NCBI RefSeq assembly: GCF_900465315.1 | Contig: NZ_UBIX01000007.1 | Origin: Asaia bogorensis_B | Lineage (GTDB): Bacteria > Pseudomonadota > Alphaproteobacteria > Acetobacterales > Acetobacteraceae | Length of the DNA stretch: 64,000 bases | Direction: 5' to 3' (one strand) | Shown here: one piece after another, positions 1-8,334 of the stretch | How positions within the stretch are numbered: the stretch's first letter is position 1 | How the letters are laid out: each line of letters opens with the position of its first letter | The notes under the pieces: model-generated | Databases searched by the model: none | Seen by the model: only the letters and a program-made list of their open reading frames with translations | What the model was told of the DNA's origin: nothing | Position numbers and translations under genes: made by a program

Positions 1-456
1 CCGCATCTTACCGCGCCTGCCGGTATGTCCCTGCCCGATTATCGCGACCTGATCGTGGCCCGTTTCAGCAATCCGGCCGTGGGCGACAGGCTGGCCCGTA
101 TCACGGGTGACGGCGGCAGCAAATTGCCCGTCTTTCTCGCGCCCACATGGAACGTGCTGGTTGAAAAAGGGGCTGACATACAGCGCATCGCTTTCGTGCT
201 GGCCTGCTTCATTCGCTACCTTCACGGCCGCACCGATGCCGGCGCTCGCGCTGGGTGTCGCCCATGGCGGGTTCGAAGGGCTCAAAGCGAGCGCGCCCTG
301 TCATGGGAGAGCGTTTTCAGCATGACGGTGTTCGAAAGCTTCTCCCTGAGCGAAGCGCATCGCAGCCTGATACGTGAAATGGCAGAGAGAATGGAACAGA
401 AGGGAACCCCCGCCGTTCTCGCTGAACTTCTCGCAGCGACGGGTTCCGGCAACTGA
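1..456 (+). CDS. mannitol 2-dehydrogenase family protein, C-terminal part (5' end outside window)
   Basis: The reading frame is open from the first base of the window, so the visible Met at 25 is internal. The first ~75 visible residues (motifs YRDLIVARFSNPAVGDRLARI and KLPVFLAPTW) match the C-terminal helical domain of the NAD-dependent mannitol/fructuronate dehydrogenase family, which interconverts mannitol and fructose or related polyols in the cytoplasm. Between about 235 and 300 the frame gives an Arg/Cys-rich stretch unlike the family, whereas the +1 frame there reads more plausibly (LALGVAHGGFEGLKASA); family-like sequence (FESFSLSEAHRSLIREMAER) then resumes in the original frame. This suggests two compensating indels, either sequencing errors near a contig end or real damage. 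The polyol substrate cannot be fixed. Confidence 0.8.
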   Translation, partial: PHLTAPAGMSLPDYRDLIVARFSNPAVGDRLARITGDGGSKLPVFLAPTWNVLVEKGADIQRIAFVLACFIRYLHGRTDAGARAGCRPWRVRRAQSERALSWESVFSMTVFESFSLSEAHRSLIREMAERMEQKGTPAVLAELLAATGSGN

Positions 457-905
457 CCTGACAGGCCCCGGAAGCACGTTGCCCCTGCCCGAAAAGGCCC
501 GTTCATGGCTCAGCGCGCTTCCGGTTCTTTCCAGCCTATCTCAATCCAGCCTGCCATTTCGCGGCCCAGAACAGCCGGGTTCCGGTTCGGGTCAGGCCTG
601 CCAGCGATTCCCCACCTTGGAGAAATGCGTCTCGCCCTGGGTGGCCTGTGCCTCGNCCCCCGCCGTTCTCGCTGAACTTCTCGCAGCGACGGGTTCCGGC
701 AACTGACCTGACAGGCCCCGGAAGCACGTTGCCCCTGCCCGAAAAGGCCCGTTCATGGCTCAGCGCGCTTCCGGTTCTTTCCAGCCTATCTCAATCCAGC
801 CTGCCATTTCGCGGCCCAGAACAGCCGGGTTCCGGTTCGGGTCAGGCCTGCCAGCGATTCCCCACCTTGGAGAAATGCGTCTCGCCCTGGGTGGCCTGTG
901 CCTCG
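407..905. repeat. exact 249-bp direct duplication around a single N (assembly join)
   Basis: Bases 407-655 and 657-905 are identical as far as I can read, and the only ambiguous base of the window, N at 656, sits exactly between them. Copy 1 carries the stop codon of the mannitol dehydrogenase and the first codons of the following thioredoxin-like gene; copy 2 repeats both and runs on into the complete gene. The simplest reading is two overlapping contigs placed end to end without merging, so the real chromosome probably has one copy. A true tandem duplication is possible but would not explain the N. Confidence 0.9.
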
Positions 906-1903
906 CCCTGGCGTTCGGGTGGGGCATTACAGGGGCAAAAGCGGCCCCGCTCGACTCACTGAGTGGCGCCACCAACTGGCTGAACTCTGCGCCGCTCACG
1001 GCGCAGGCGCTCAAGGGCAAGGTGGTTCTGATCGATTTCTGGACCTATTCCTGCATCAACTGCCTGCGCGAAATGCCTTATGTCGAGGCCTGGGCCAATA
1101 AATACAAACCCTACGGGCTTGTCGTGATTGGCGTCCATGCACCCGAATTTGCCTTCGAGAAAAACCTCGAAAACATCGAGAAGGCGGTCGCGCGCTTCCA
1201 CATCACCTTCCCGGTAGCCGTCGATAACGACCGCGCCATCTGGAACGGGTTCAACAACGAATACTGGCCTGCCGCCTATTTCGTTGAAGGCGATGGCAAG
1301 ATACAGGCCCATCATTTCGGAGAAGGTGATTACGACCGCTCCGAACATCAGATTCAGGCCATGCTGCGCGATAATGGCGCGAAGAACGTGCCAGATGACC
1401 TCGTTCATCCTGTGGGAACGGGCGAGCAATCCGAAGCCGATCTCTCTGCTATCGGCTCTCCCGAAACCTATATCGGCTATGAACGGGCCAGTCATTTCAT
1501 CTCGACCGGAGGGGCCGTCCAAGACTCTCCTAATGATTATGTCATCGAAAACAGCCCCGCCCTCAATGAATGGGGTCTGAGCGGGAACTGGACGATCGGG
1601 CCTGAAGCCGCCCGCCTTAACAAGCCGGGGGGTTCAATTACCTTTCGCTTCCATGCCCGCGACCTGCACCTTGTGCTCGGCCCGGCGAAAGACGGCAAAC
1701 CCGTCAGGTTTCGTGTCACCCTTGATGGCCAACCTCCGGGTGCCATGCACGGAACAGATTGCGATGCCGACGGCATGGGAACGGTGAGCGGCCAACGTCT
1801 CTATCAGCTCATCCGCCAGGGTGAGAACAACGTGGGCGACCATCTGTTTCGCATCGAGTTTCTGTCACCCGGTGTCGAGGCATTCTCCTTCACCTTCGGC
1901 TGA
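875..1903 (+). CDS. secreted thioredoxin-fold protein with DipZ-like C-terminal domain
   Basis: Likely an exported thiol-disulfide oxidoreductase. The ATG at 875 is preferred over the in-frame ATG at 755 because it follows a GGAG sequence and directly begins a signal peptide (MRLALGGLCLALAF, cleavage near GAKA-APL); the 40 codons upstream are low-complexity and overlap the duplicated contig end. After the signal come a redoxin/thioredoxin domain with the active-site motif Cys-Ile-Asn-Cys (within YSCINCLREMPY) and a second half that resembles the beta-sandwich found after thioredoxin in DipZ proteins. No DsbD-like membrane domain is attached, so its electron donor is unknown. It follows the polyol dehydrogenase gene by about 170 bases once the duplicate is collapsed. 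Confidence 0.82.
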   Translation: MRLALGGLCLALAFGWGITGAKAAPLDSLSGATNWLNSAPLTAQALKGKVVLIDFWTYSCINCLREMPYVEAWANKYKPYGLVVIGVHAPEFAFEKNLENIEKAVARFHITFPVAVDNDRAIWNGFNNEYWPAAYFVEGDGKIQAHHFGEGDYDRSEHQIQAMLRDNGAKNVPDDLVHPVGTGEQSEADLSAIGSPETYIGYERASHFISTGGAVQDSPNDYVIENSPALNEWGLSGNWTIGPEAARLNKPGGSITFRFHARDLHLVLGPAKDGKPVRFRVTLDGQPPGAMHGTDCDADGMGTVSGQRLYQLIRQGENNVGDHLFRIEFLSPGVEAFSFTFG

Positions 1904-1910
1904 CCTGCAA

Positions 1911-1941
1911 AAAACGCCCCGCGCTTCAGCCGGGGCGTTTT
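1911..1941. terminator. bidirectional intrinsic terminator between the thioredoxin-like gene and the TonB receptor gene
   Basis: AAAACGCCCC and CGGGGCGTTTT form a GC-rich stem around a 10-base loop, with an A run on one side and a T run on the other. It lies between two convergent genes and can serve both. Confidence 0.85.
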
Positions 1942-1969
1942 CGATGGCTCTGCCTTGAGCAAGATCCGC

Positions 1970-4297
1970 TCAGAAACTGGTGGAGACCGTTCCTGTCATG
2001 GTAAAGCGTGCAGCCGTCATGAAGGAATTGCCGTAGCCGGTATAGGGCGCAAGGCTGCCGCTATAGACTGTGCTCGGATCCTTCGCGCTATAGATCGCAC
2101 CCATGGCCCCCGTTCGCACAATCGAGCCCGTTACATTGGCGAAGTTCAGCTTGATGGTCGGCGACTGGGCGATACCGATTGGCTTGAAGCGATAGCCAAG
2201 TGAAATCGTGTTCGTGACGAAGCCGGGCATGCGTTGATCGCCTGCGACACTGACCGATTGCGGGCCCGTGTAATGCAGGCTCGCATTGCCAAAGAACCCG
2301 GCATATTTGTAGGTCAGACCGAAATTCGCGAGCACATGCGGCGCCATGATGGCCTGCGTGCCCTTCGAGTTCAGCATGACATTTGTATAGGGGTCGAACA
2401 CGTTGCTGTCCTGAACAGCGTGGAGATATTCGACCGAGGCATAGGGGCTGAATCCGTGAATCGGGCGGCCCGAGATCATGAAATCGAAACCACGCATATG
2501 CTGGTTACCGATTGAGAACGGCTTGAACTGGTTCATGCCCAGATACTGGTTCACGATACGGTTGGTGACATTGTAGTTGAAGAATGACGCATCAACGATG
2601 ATGTGCTGATCATGATAGCGATAACCCAGCTCTTCCTTGATGGAATACTGGTTCTTCGGGATCGGTACGCTGGTATAGAGCCATCCCAGATCCACGGCGC
2701 TCGGCTGACGGTAATCCCCTTCTGCATTCAGGTAGATCTGGCTGTGCTCGTCGATGGTATAGCCGACAGAAAGCTGCGGCAAAGGGGCGGTCCGGTTGTT
2801 GGACATGCGCCCGTACAGATCCTTGTTCCAGGTATTGGACATGACGAATTTGAATCCGGCCTGGATATCAAGCTTGTCGTTCAGATATTTGGCATGATCC
2901 TCGACGAACAGGCTGTGGATTTCCGTGCCTGCATTCTGCTGATCGCCCGCATCGATCCGATAGGCTGCCCAGTTGGGGCTGGGGGCAGCACCGTTATCCT
3001 GCGTGTAGCTGGTTGGGTAGGATTGCTGGGTATAGTTGTTTTCGTACCAGTATCCAAAGGACACATGGTTGTGGCGATCTACATCAATGCCGAGCTTTGC
3101 CGTCGCCCCGCGGCGCTCGGTCGCTCCCTGCAAGAAGTAGCTGGTCACGTTGCGGGTGGTGCCGTCATTCTGCGTCACTGTGCCACCTGGTGACGCATCC
3201 CAGCCCCGTCCAAGGTTGTAATAGGGCTGAAGATCGAAGGCGATGCGGCGCGTCAGGACAATATGGATCGGAGCGGAAAGATAGACCTGATTCCAGTAAT
3301 CAGTATTGTTTTTCCAGTAGTTGATGTTGTTCGAATTTGCCGAGCGGCCGTAGCCTTCACCCGTATGCTTGTATTTGTAGAATTCCTGCTGCGTCGGATA
3401 ATTGTCGATCGTGAAGTCTTCCCAGTTCCACGAGACAAAGGCCTTGGCGAACGATCCATTCTTCCACTGCTTGTTCAGGCCGAAATCAACATGACGGCGG
3501 TCATTGATACCCGCCCCCATCCAGCTGCGTGTGTGGGTGTTTGAAAACGAGACATAGCCGCGCACGCCGCTATGTCCGATTTCGCCGGTCTCCAGCCGGA
3601 TGAACTCGCGCGACAGGTTGTTCGTGCCATAGGAAAAATCGACCAGTCCGCCAAATTTCCTGTCGGGCGTATGGGTGGTCTCATTCATCGTTCCGCTGGC
3701 CGCCGACATGACGGGCAACGCGGTCTCGGAACTGCCGGGCGTCAGCGAGACGGATTCGACATTCTCAGTATCCACATTTTCCGTGATGTATTTGGCGGCT
3801 GCCGCGGGCGCGCCATCGACCAGAAGCGCCATATCGAGATCAGTCAGACCGCGTGTCTGGATCTGACCGCCCTGCATACCATAGGGGTCAGGCGTGCTGA
3901 TGCTGACGCTAGGGAGATTCTGGATCAGATCGAGCGCCGTGCTCGAAGGGTTACGCATGGAGATATATTCGTGGTCGACGGTCTGCACGTTACGCGGCGC
4001 GTGCTCGATGCGCATCATGCCACCACCGCCATTGAGGGCCTGGCGTGAGGTGGTGACCGATATCTGCTCCTCACCCTTGGCCTCGACAGCCTTCTTGCGA
4101 CCAACGTGCGGCACGGGTGCCGTTGCTGTCTGACCAGGCCGGGCCACCGTATGTTTCGGACTACCATGACGCGGGGTCCCGGCTGAAGCCGGCGCACCGG
4201 AGGCCGCATGGGCAAAATTCTGCGACAGACAGGTGGCCGAGGCCAGACAGATCGCCAGCCCGATTTTCAGTTTCGCACGACCAAACACATACGCCAT
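1970..4297 (-). CDS. TonB-dependent outer-membrane receptor
   Basis: A 775-residue protein with a signal peptide (residues ~1-31, ending FAHAA), an N-terminal plug domain starting near residue 90 (motifs NLPSVSIS, IQTRGL, MALLVDGAPAA) and a long C-terminal part rich in Tyr, Asn and Trp typical of a 22-strand beta barrel, ending in Phe as outer-membrane proteins do. Such receptors import siderophores, vitamins or sugars using TonB energy. Residues ~33-75 are Pro/Ala/Lys rich, a linker before the plug. GAAGAGGG lies just upstream of the ATG. No exbB/tonB, periplasmic binding protein or transporter gene is adjacent, so the ligand cannot be inferred. Confidence 0.93.
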   Translation of the reverse strand: MAYVFGRAKLKIGLAICLASATCLSQNFAHAASGAPASAGTPRHGSPKHTVARPGQTATAPVPHVGRKKAVEAKGEEQISVTTSRQALNGGGGMMRIEHAPRNVQTVDHEYISMRNPSSTALDLIQNLPSVSISTPDPYGMQGGQIQTRGLTDLDMALLVDGAPAAAAKYITENVDTENVESVSLTPGSSETALPVMSAASGTMNETTHTPDRKFGGLVDFSYGTNNLSREFIRLETGEIGHSGVRGYVSFSNTHTRSWMGAGINDRRHVDFGLNKQWKNGSFAKAFVSWNWEDFTIDNYPTQQEFYKYKHTGEGYGRSANSNNINYWKNNTDYWNQVYLSAPIHIVLTRRIAFDLQPYYNLGRGWDASPGGTVTQNDGTTRNVTSYFLQGATERRGATAKLGIDVDRHNHVSFGYWYENNYTQQSYPTSYTQDNGAAPSPNWAAYRIDAGDQQNAGTEIHSLFVEDHAKYLNDKLDIQAGFKFVMSNTWNKDLYGRMSNNRTAPLPQLSVGYTIDEHSQIYLNAEGDYRQPSAVDLGWLYTSVPIPKNQYSIKEELGYRYHDQHIIVDASFFNYNVTNRIVNQYLGMNQFKPFSIGNQHMRGFDFMISGRPIHGFSPYASVEYLHAVQDSNVFDPYTNVMLNSKGTQAIMAPHVLANFGLTYKYAGFFGNASLHYTGPQSVSVAGDQRMPGFVTNTISLGYRFKPIGIAQSPTIKLNFANVTGSIVRTGAMGAIYSAKDPSTVYSGSLAPYTGYGNSFMTAARFTMTGTVSTSF

Positions 4298-4762
4298 CGA
4301 GACCCTCTTCCCAATTTCCGAAAGTTTTCGAGTTTATTACTTACGAGACACAAAGTTACGCCTCGAAAGCCCCGCTTGCAGTTTTATATCTGCACGAACA
4401 CAAGCAGGTATACAAGTCGAAATCAAGTCGTAATGTGTCGGATATGGAACGTTTCCGTTCGGATCTGATGCATAGGGGCTACCCTGCCCCCACGGCGAGC
4501 ATGTTGGACTTATGCCTTCCAAGGCATGGCTTTGCCCGACCTGCACCCACTTCGAACGCCCTCAAGCCGCCCTCCCTCACGGGAGGCCGACGATCTTGCG
4601 CCTCAGGTCAACAGAGATGGAGAACACCGGCCAGACGGGCCAGAACGCAAACCGTTCCATGCCGGATGGTACGCACTCATTTGCAGCGCCCATAAATCAC
4701 CGGCATGCGATCCTGCTCCCCCTGCCCGGAATAAGGGGGGGGAGCAGGAGAAGGCGACATCG
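4298..4762. other. intergenic region upstream of the TonB receptor and downstream of nadC
   Basis: About 465 bases. The part nearest the receptor (4310-4450) is clearly more AT-rich than the surrounding genes and probably holds its promoter on the minus strand; I could not identify a convincing Fur box or riboswitch. The short open frames here have no protein-like features. The last 50 bases contain the hairpin listed separately. Confidence 0.5.
4712..4748 (-). terminator. strong hairpin downstream of nadC
   Basis: CCTGCTCCCCC (4712-4722) and GGGGGAGCAGG (4738-4748) are perfectly complementary over 11 bases. It lies 15 bases past the nadC stop. No T run follows, so it may stabilise the 3' end or help Rho-dependent termination rather than act alone. 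Confidence 0.5.
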
Positions 4763-5623
4763 TTACAGATCGATATCAAGCCCGATATCGAGCGCCTTGA
4801 CGCTGTGGGTCAACCAGCCGAGGGAGAGCACATCCACCCCTGAAGCCGCAATGGCTGGCGCCGTGTCAGGCGTAATGCCACCGGAGGCTTCTGTCAGGGC
4901 GCGGCCCTTCACCATCTCCACGGCGCGCCGAAGCATGTCGGGACCCATGTTGTCGAGCAGATAGACATTTGCCCCGCCCGTCGAGAGGGCCGTTTCAAGC
5001 TGGTCAAGCGTATCCACCTCAAGGGCAATCGCCATAAGGTGTCCTGCGCGCTGCCTTGCCGATTTGAGCGCCGAAGCCACCCCTCCGCACAAGGCAATAT
5101 GATTATCCTTGATCAGGATTGCATCATCGAGACGATAGCGGTGATTGCTCCCGCCCCCTGCCTTGACGGCATATTTCTGAATGGCTCTCAGTCCCGGCAG
5201 GGTCTTGCGGGTACAACATACGCGGGCTTTCGTGCCGTGGATGGCGTCCACAACCTGACGCGTTGCGGTTGCGATGCCGCTCAGATGGGAGAGCAGGTTA
5301 AGCGCCGTACGCTCTCCCCCCAGAACGATTTCCGCGGGCCCCTCGATTTCGGCCAGAATGTCACGTGGCGCGATGCGACATCCATCTTCCTTGAGTGCTG
5401 TAAAATTTGCGTTCGGGTCAAGCAGGGAAAATGCCAGCCTGACACCCGCCATTCCAGCCATAACGCCTTCATGACGGGCGCGGAACACCGCGCGCAGGCG
5501 TTGACCGGGCCGGACAATGGCCTGTGACGTGGCATCACCCCCGGTGCCGAAATCCTCGGCCAGACCGGCCCGTATGACAGGCTCCCACAACAGATCGGGC
5601 AAGGGAGGAATGAAAATCGTCAT
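4763..5623 (-). CDS. nadC: nicotinate-nucleotide pyrophosphorylase (carboxylating)
   Basis: Quinolinate phosphoribosyltransferase: converts quinolinate and PRPP to nicotinate mononucleotide, CO2 and pyrophosphate, third step of de novo NAD synthesis. The 286 residues have the usual family length. Visible signatures are ALNLLSHLSGIAT, the substrate-binding CTRKTLPGLRAIQKYAVKAG stretch, SNHRYRLDDAILIKDNH and the C-terminal barrel motif EASGGI. Its ATG overlaps the nadB stop by four bases (ATGA), so the two are translationally coupled, and it ends the nadA-nadB-nadC run. Confidence 0.97.
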   Translation of the reverse strand: MTIFIPPLPDLLWEPVIRAGLAEDFGTGGDATSQAIVRPGQRLRAVFRARHEGVMAGMAGVRLAFSLLDPNANFTALKEDGCRIAPRDILAEIEGPAEIVLGGERTALNLLSHLSGIATATRQVVDAIHGTKARVCCTRKTLPGLRAIQKYAVKAGGGSNHRYRLDDAILIKDNHIALCGGVASALKSARQRAGHLMAIALEVDTLDQLETALSTGGANVYLLDNMGPDMLRRAVEMVKGRALTEASGGITPDTAPAIAASGVDVLSLGWLTHSVKALDIGLDIDL

Positions 5624-7194
5624 GCGTGTACAAAGCTCCTCTGCGCATGGATCATGTGGTCTGAACCCGACGCGACAATATCGCCCTGTCCAAGGCCGAT
5701 TTCAGCAAGGGTAAACTGGAAACGCCCGGTCTGAGGCGCTTCGTCTCCATCGAGACGCCAGTGGCTTCCACGGCTCTCCTTGCGCCGTAAGGCAGCTTTG
5801 GCGATGGCAGCGCCAACCAGAGCATGGTCATCGCGCGCGGCAAGCGGGGTGAGAAAGGACGACAGACCCTCCAGCCCGTCATGATCCCGCAGGATCCCTG
5901 CCCCCTTATCCATGCGCGGCCCAAAACTCGCCGCACCAAAGCGCACAGGCTCCGTGGGATTCTGGCAGGAATGGCGCTCGCGCGTGGCATTGTTCACATC
6001 CCACGCCACGGCCCGCCCCATCACGAACGCCTCAAGCAGGGAGTTGCTGGCCAGTCTGTTCGCGCCGTGCAACCCGGTGCAGGCGACCTCGCCGCAGGCC
6101 CATAGCCCCGCGAGGCTTGCCCGGCCATGCAGATCTGTCGCCACACCGCCCATGTGGTAATGAACCGCTGGCCTTACCGGAATGGGCTCACGGTCGGGGT
6201 CGATACCGTGCTGGGCACAGATGCGCGCAATACCCGGAAACTGGCGTGAAAAGACCTGCCGCAAACCCGTCGCCTGCCCGGCACCATGCCGGTTGCCCCG
6301 CGCATGCGGCCCGCTATATCGCGCATCGAGAAACACGCGATGCCCCAGTGCCCGGTGGCGCGCAATCGCACGTGATACGCGATCACGGGACTGCAGCTCG
6401 TCCGTAAAGCGGTTGCCGGTTTCATCCACGAGCACCGCTCCCGCCCCCCGTACGGCTTCGCTGATCAGAGGCGAGCGTCCACCCCCTGTCTCGACATCAA
6501 GGGCGGTTGGATGAAACTGGACAAATTCCATATCGGCCAGCCGGGCCCCGGCTCGCGCGGCGGCTGCCAGCCCCCGCCCCGTATTGCTGGCGGGGCTCGT
6601 TGCACCGACATAGAGCGCCCCTGCCCCGCCACAGGCCAGGATACAGTGATTGGTTGGAATGAACTGACCCGTGTTGAGCCATACGCCGCGCACACGTCCG
6701 TCCAGCACATGGAGGTGGTCCAGTGTCACCCCATCGAGCACCACAATGCGCTGGGAGGCTTTGACCCGCGCTATCAGCGCCTCCATGATTCCCGCACCGC
6801 TGCCATCACCACTCACATGCGCAATGCGCGCGCGCGAATGGGCCGCCTCCAGGTGCAGGTCCAGATCGCTGCTCCCTGTGCGGGTGAACGCCACCCCCCA
6901 GTCGAGCAGGGTTGCTATTGCTGAGGGACCAGCCCCGATGATGGCCTCGACCGCACGGGGGTCACACAGCCCGTCACCGGCATCGAGCGTGTCGCGCATA
7001 TGAAGCGCCACGTCATCATCATGGCCGATGGCCGCTGCGAGGCCGCCCTGCGCCAGCATGCTGGCCGCTTCCGTCCCCAGAGGTGACGGGCTGAGCACCA
7101 CGCAGGGCCGATCGAGATGCAGGGCCGCCGAGAGCCCCGCAAGACCCGCACCCGCAATGACGGGCCAGCCTGCAAAACGGGTGAGTGTCATCAT
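5620..7194 (-). CDS. nadB: L-aspartate oxidase
   Basis: FAD-dependent oxidation of L-aspartate to iminoaspartate, first step of de novo NAD synthesis. The 524 residues begin with a Rossmann FAD-binding motif (VIAGAGLAGLSAAL, residues ~12-25), followed by family motifs SMLAQGGLAAAIG, EFVQFHPTAL, RYSGPHARGN-like sequence and the C-terminal flavin site GLWACGEVACTGLHGANRLASNS (described here only by its key Gly, Glu, His and Asn residues). It lies 11 bases after nadA and overlaps nadC by four bases, so the three form one operon supplying quinolinate and then NaMN. Confidence 0.96.
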   Translation of the reverse strand: MMTLTRFAGWPVIAGAGLAGLSAALHLDRPCVVLSPSPLGTEAASMLAQGGLAAAIGHDDDVALHMRDTLDAGDGLCDPRAVEAIIGAGPSAIATLLDWGVAFTRTGSSDLDLHLEAAHSRARIAHVSGDGSGAGIMEALIARVKASQRIVVLDGVTLDHLHVLDGRVRGVWLNTGQFIPTNHCILACGGAGALYVGATSPASNTGRGLAAAARAGARLADMEFVQFHPTALDVETGGGRSPLISEAVRGAGAVLVDETGNRFTDELQSRDRVSRAIARHRALGHRVFLDARYSGPHARGNRHGAGQATGLRQVFSRQFPGIARICAQHGIDPDREPIPVRPAVHYHMGGVATDLHGRASLAGLWACGEVACTGLHGANRLASNSLLEAFVMGRAVAWDVNNATRERHSCQNPTEPVRFGAASFGPRMDKGAGILRDHDGLEGLSSFLTPLAARDDHALVGAAIAKAALRRKESRGSHWRLDGDEAPQTGRFQFTLAEIGLGQGDIVASGSDHMIHAQRSFVHA

Positions 7195-7205
7195 GGCTCA
7201 GGCCC

Positions 7206-8192
7206 TCAGACCGCAAGCATCCGCTCGACCGCACGCCTGGCCTGCGGGAAGAGCGCATCGGGAATGGTCACTTCCTCCTGCATGGTCTCCAGCGCACGAC
7301 GAATGGCGGGCAGCGTGATGCGTTTCATATGTGGGCAGAGATTGCACGGGCGAACGAACTCGACCGCCGGGTTGAGCGCTGCGAGGTTGTCGCTCATGGA
7401 GCATTCCGTGACCAGCAGCACCTTGGCGGGCTGCTTGACCGCCACGAACTCCATCATCCCCGCCGTCGAGCCTGCATAATCGGCTTCTGCCACAACTTCG
7501 GGCGGGCACTCCGGATGGGCCAGCACCACGACACCGGGGTGCATACGCCGGTACTGCCTGATCTCGAGGGGCGTGAAACGCTCATGAACCTCGCAATGGC
7601 CAGGCCAGGTGAGCATCTCGATGCCAGTCTCGTTCTGGATATTCTTCGCCAGAAACTCGTCAGGGATCATGATGACGCGCGGCACACCAAGGCTTTCGAC
7701 CACCTTCTTGGCATTGCCGGACGTGCAGCAGATATCGGTCTCCGCTTTGACGGCGACCGAACTGTTCACATAGGTCACGACCGGAACACCGGGATAAGCC
7801 GCCTTGAGCGCCCGGACATTCTCAGCCGTGATGGATTCTGCCAGCGAGCAACCTGCCATCGAGTCCGGTATGAGCACCGTTTTCTCCGGGTTCATCAGCT
7901 TGGCTGTTTCAGCCATGAAGTGAACGCCGGCCATCACGATCACCTGCTCCTCACAGCGCTGGGCCTCGCGGGCGAGCGCAAGACTGTCACCGCGGATATC
8001 GGAGATGCAGTGGAAGATTTCCGGGGTCTGGTAATTATGCGCAAGAATGACCGCATTGCGTTCGCGCTTCAGCCGCAGGATCGCCCGGATATCATCCTCG
8101 AAATTACGCTCCCAGTCCTCGCGCGTCATCAGACGTGAAACGGGTTCGTACAGGGCATCGCCACGATCTCTGACGAGGGTCATCTGATCCAT
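7206..8192 (-). CDS. nadA: quinolinate synthase A
   Basis: Condenses iminoaspartate with dihydroxyacetone phosphate to quinolinate using a [4Fe-4S] cluster. The 328-residue protein shows family motifs VILAHNYQ (N-terminal third), VMAGVHFMAETAKL, CSLAESI, TYVNSSVAVKAETDICCTSGNA-type substrate-site sequence, HPECPPEV and, near the C-terminus, CNLCPHMKRI, giving the conserved cluster cysteines. It is first of the nadABC run. A perfect palindrome lies 19-39 bases upstream of its ATG and a NadQ-type regulator gene lies upstream on the same strand, which points to direct NAD-state control. Confidence 0.97.
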   Translation of the reverse strand: MDQMTLVRDRGDALYEPVSRLMTREDWERNFEDDIRAILRLKRERNAVILAHNYQTPEIFHCISDIRGDSLALAREAQRCEEQVIVMAGVHFMAETAKLMNPEKTVLIPDSMAGCSLAESITAENVRALKAAYPGVPVVTYVNSSVAVKAETDICCTSGNAKKVVESLGVPRVIMIPDEFLAKNIQNETGIEMLTWPGHCEVHERFTPLEIRQYRRMHPGVVVLAHPECPPEVVAEADYAGSTAGMMEFVAVKQPAKVLLVTECSMSDNLAALNPAVEFVRPCNLCPHMKRITLPAIRRALETMQEEVTIPDALFPQARRAVERMLAV

Positions 8193-8210
8193 CGGATCCT
8201 CTCCGCTTAG

Positions 8211-8231
8211 TTATGCTCTATATGAGCATAA
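8211..8231. promoter_or_regulatory. 21-bp perfect palindrome upstream of nadA, candidate NadQ operator
   Basis: Arms TTATGCTC and GAGCATAA flank the self-complementary-like centre TATAT. It begins 19 bases before the nadA start codon, inside the nadQ-nadA spacer (8193-8334), exactly where a repressor of the nad operon would be expected to bind. The link to NadQ is inference from position and symmetry. Confidence 0.7.
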
Positions 8232-8334
8232 TAGGGACAAAACTGTCGAGACCCATACATTGGGTGCCTCCCCGATGTTTTCAAAGCCACAAAGCCGTGA
8301 TTGTCGAAAAAGCACGGATAGAGGCCATCCTGGA

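Noticed and set aside
4298..4711. Possible riboswitch or Fur box ahead of the TonB receptor
   Set aside because: I could not find a cobalamin, TPP or other aptamer core or a convincing Fur palindrome by eye.
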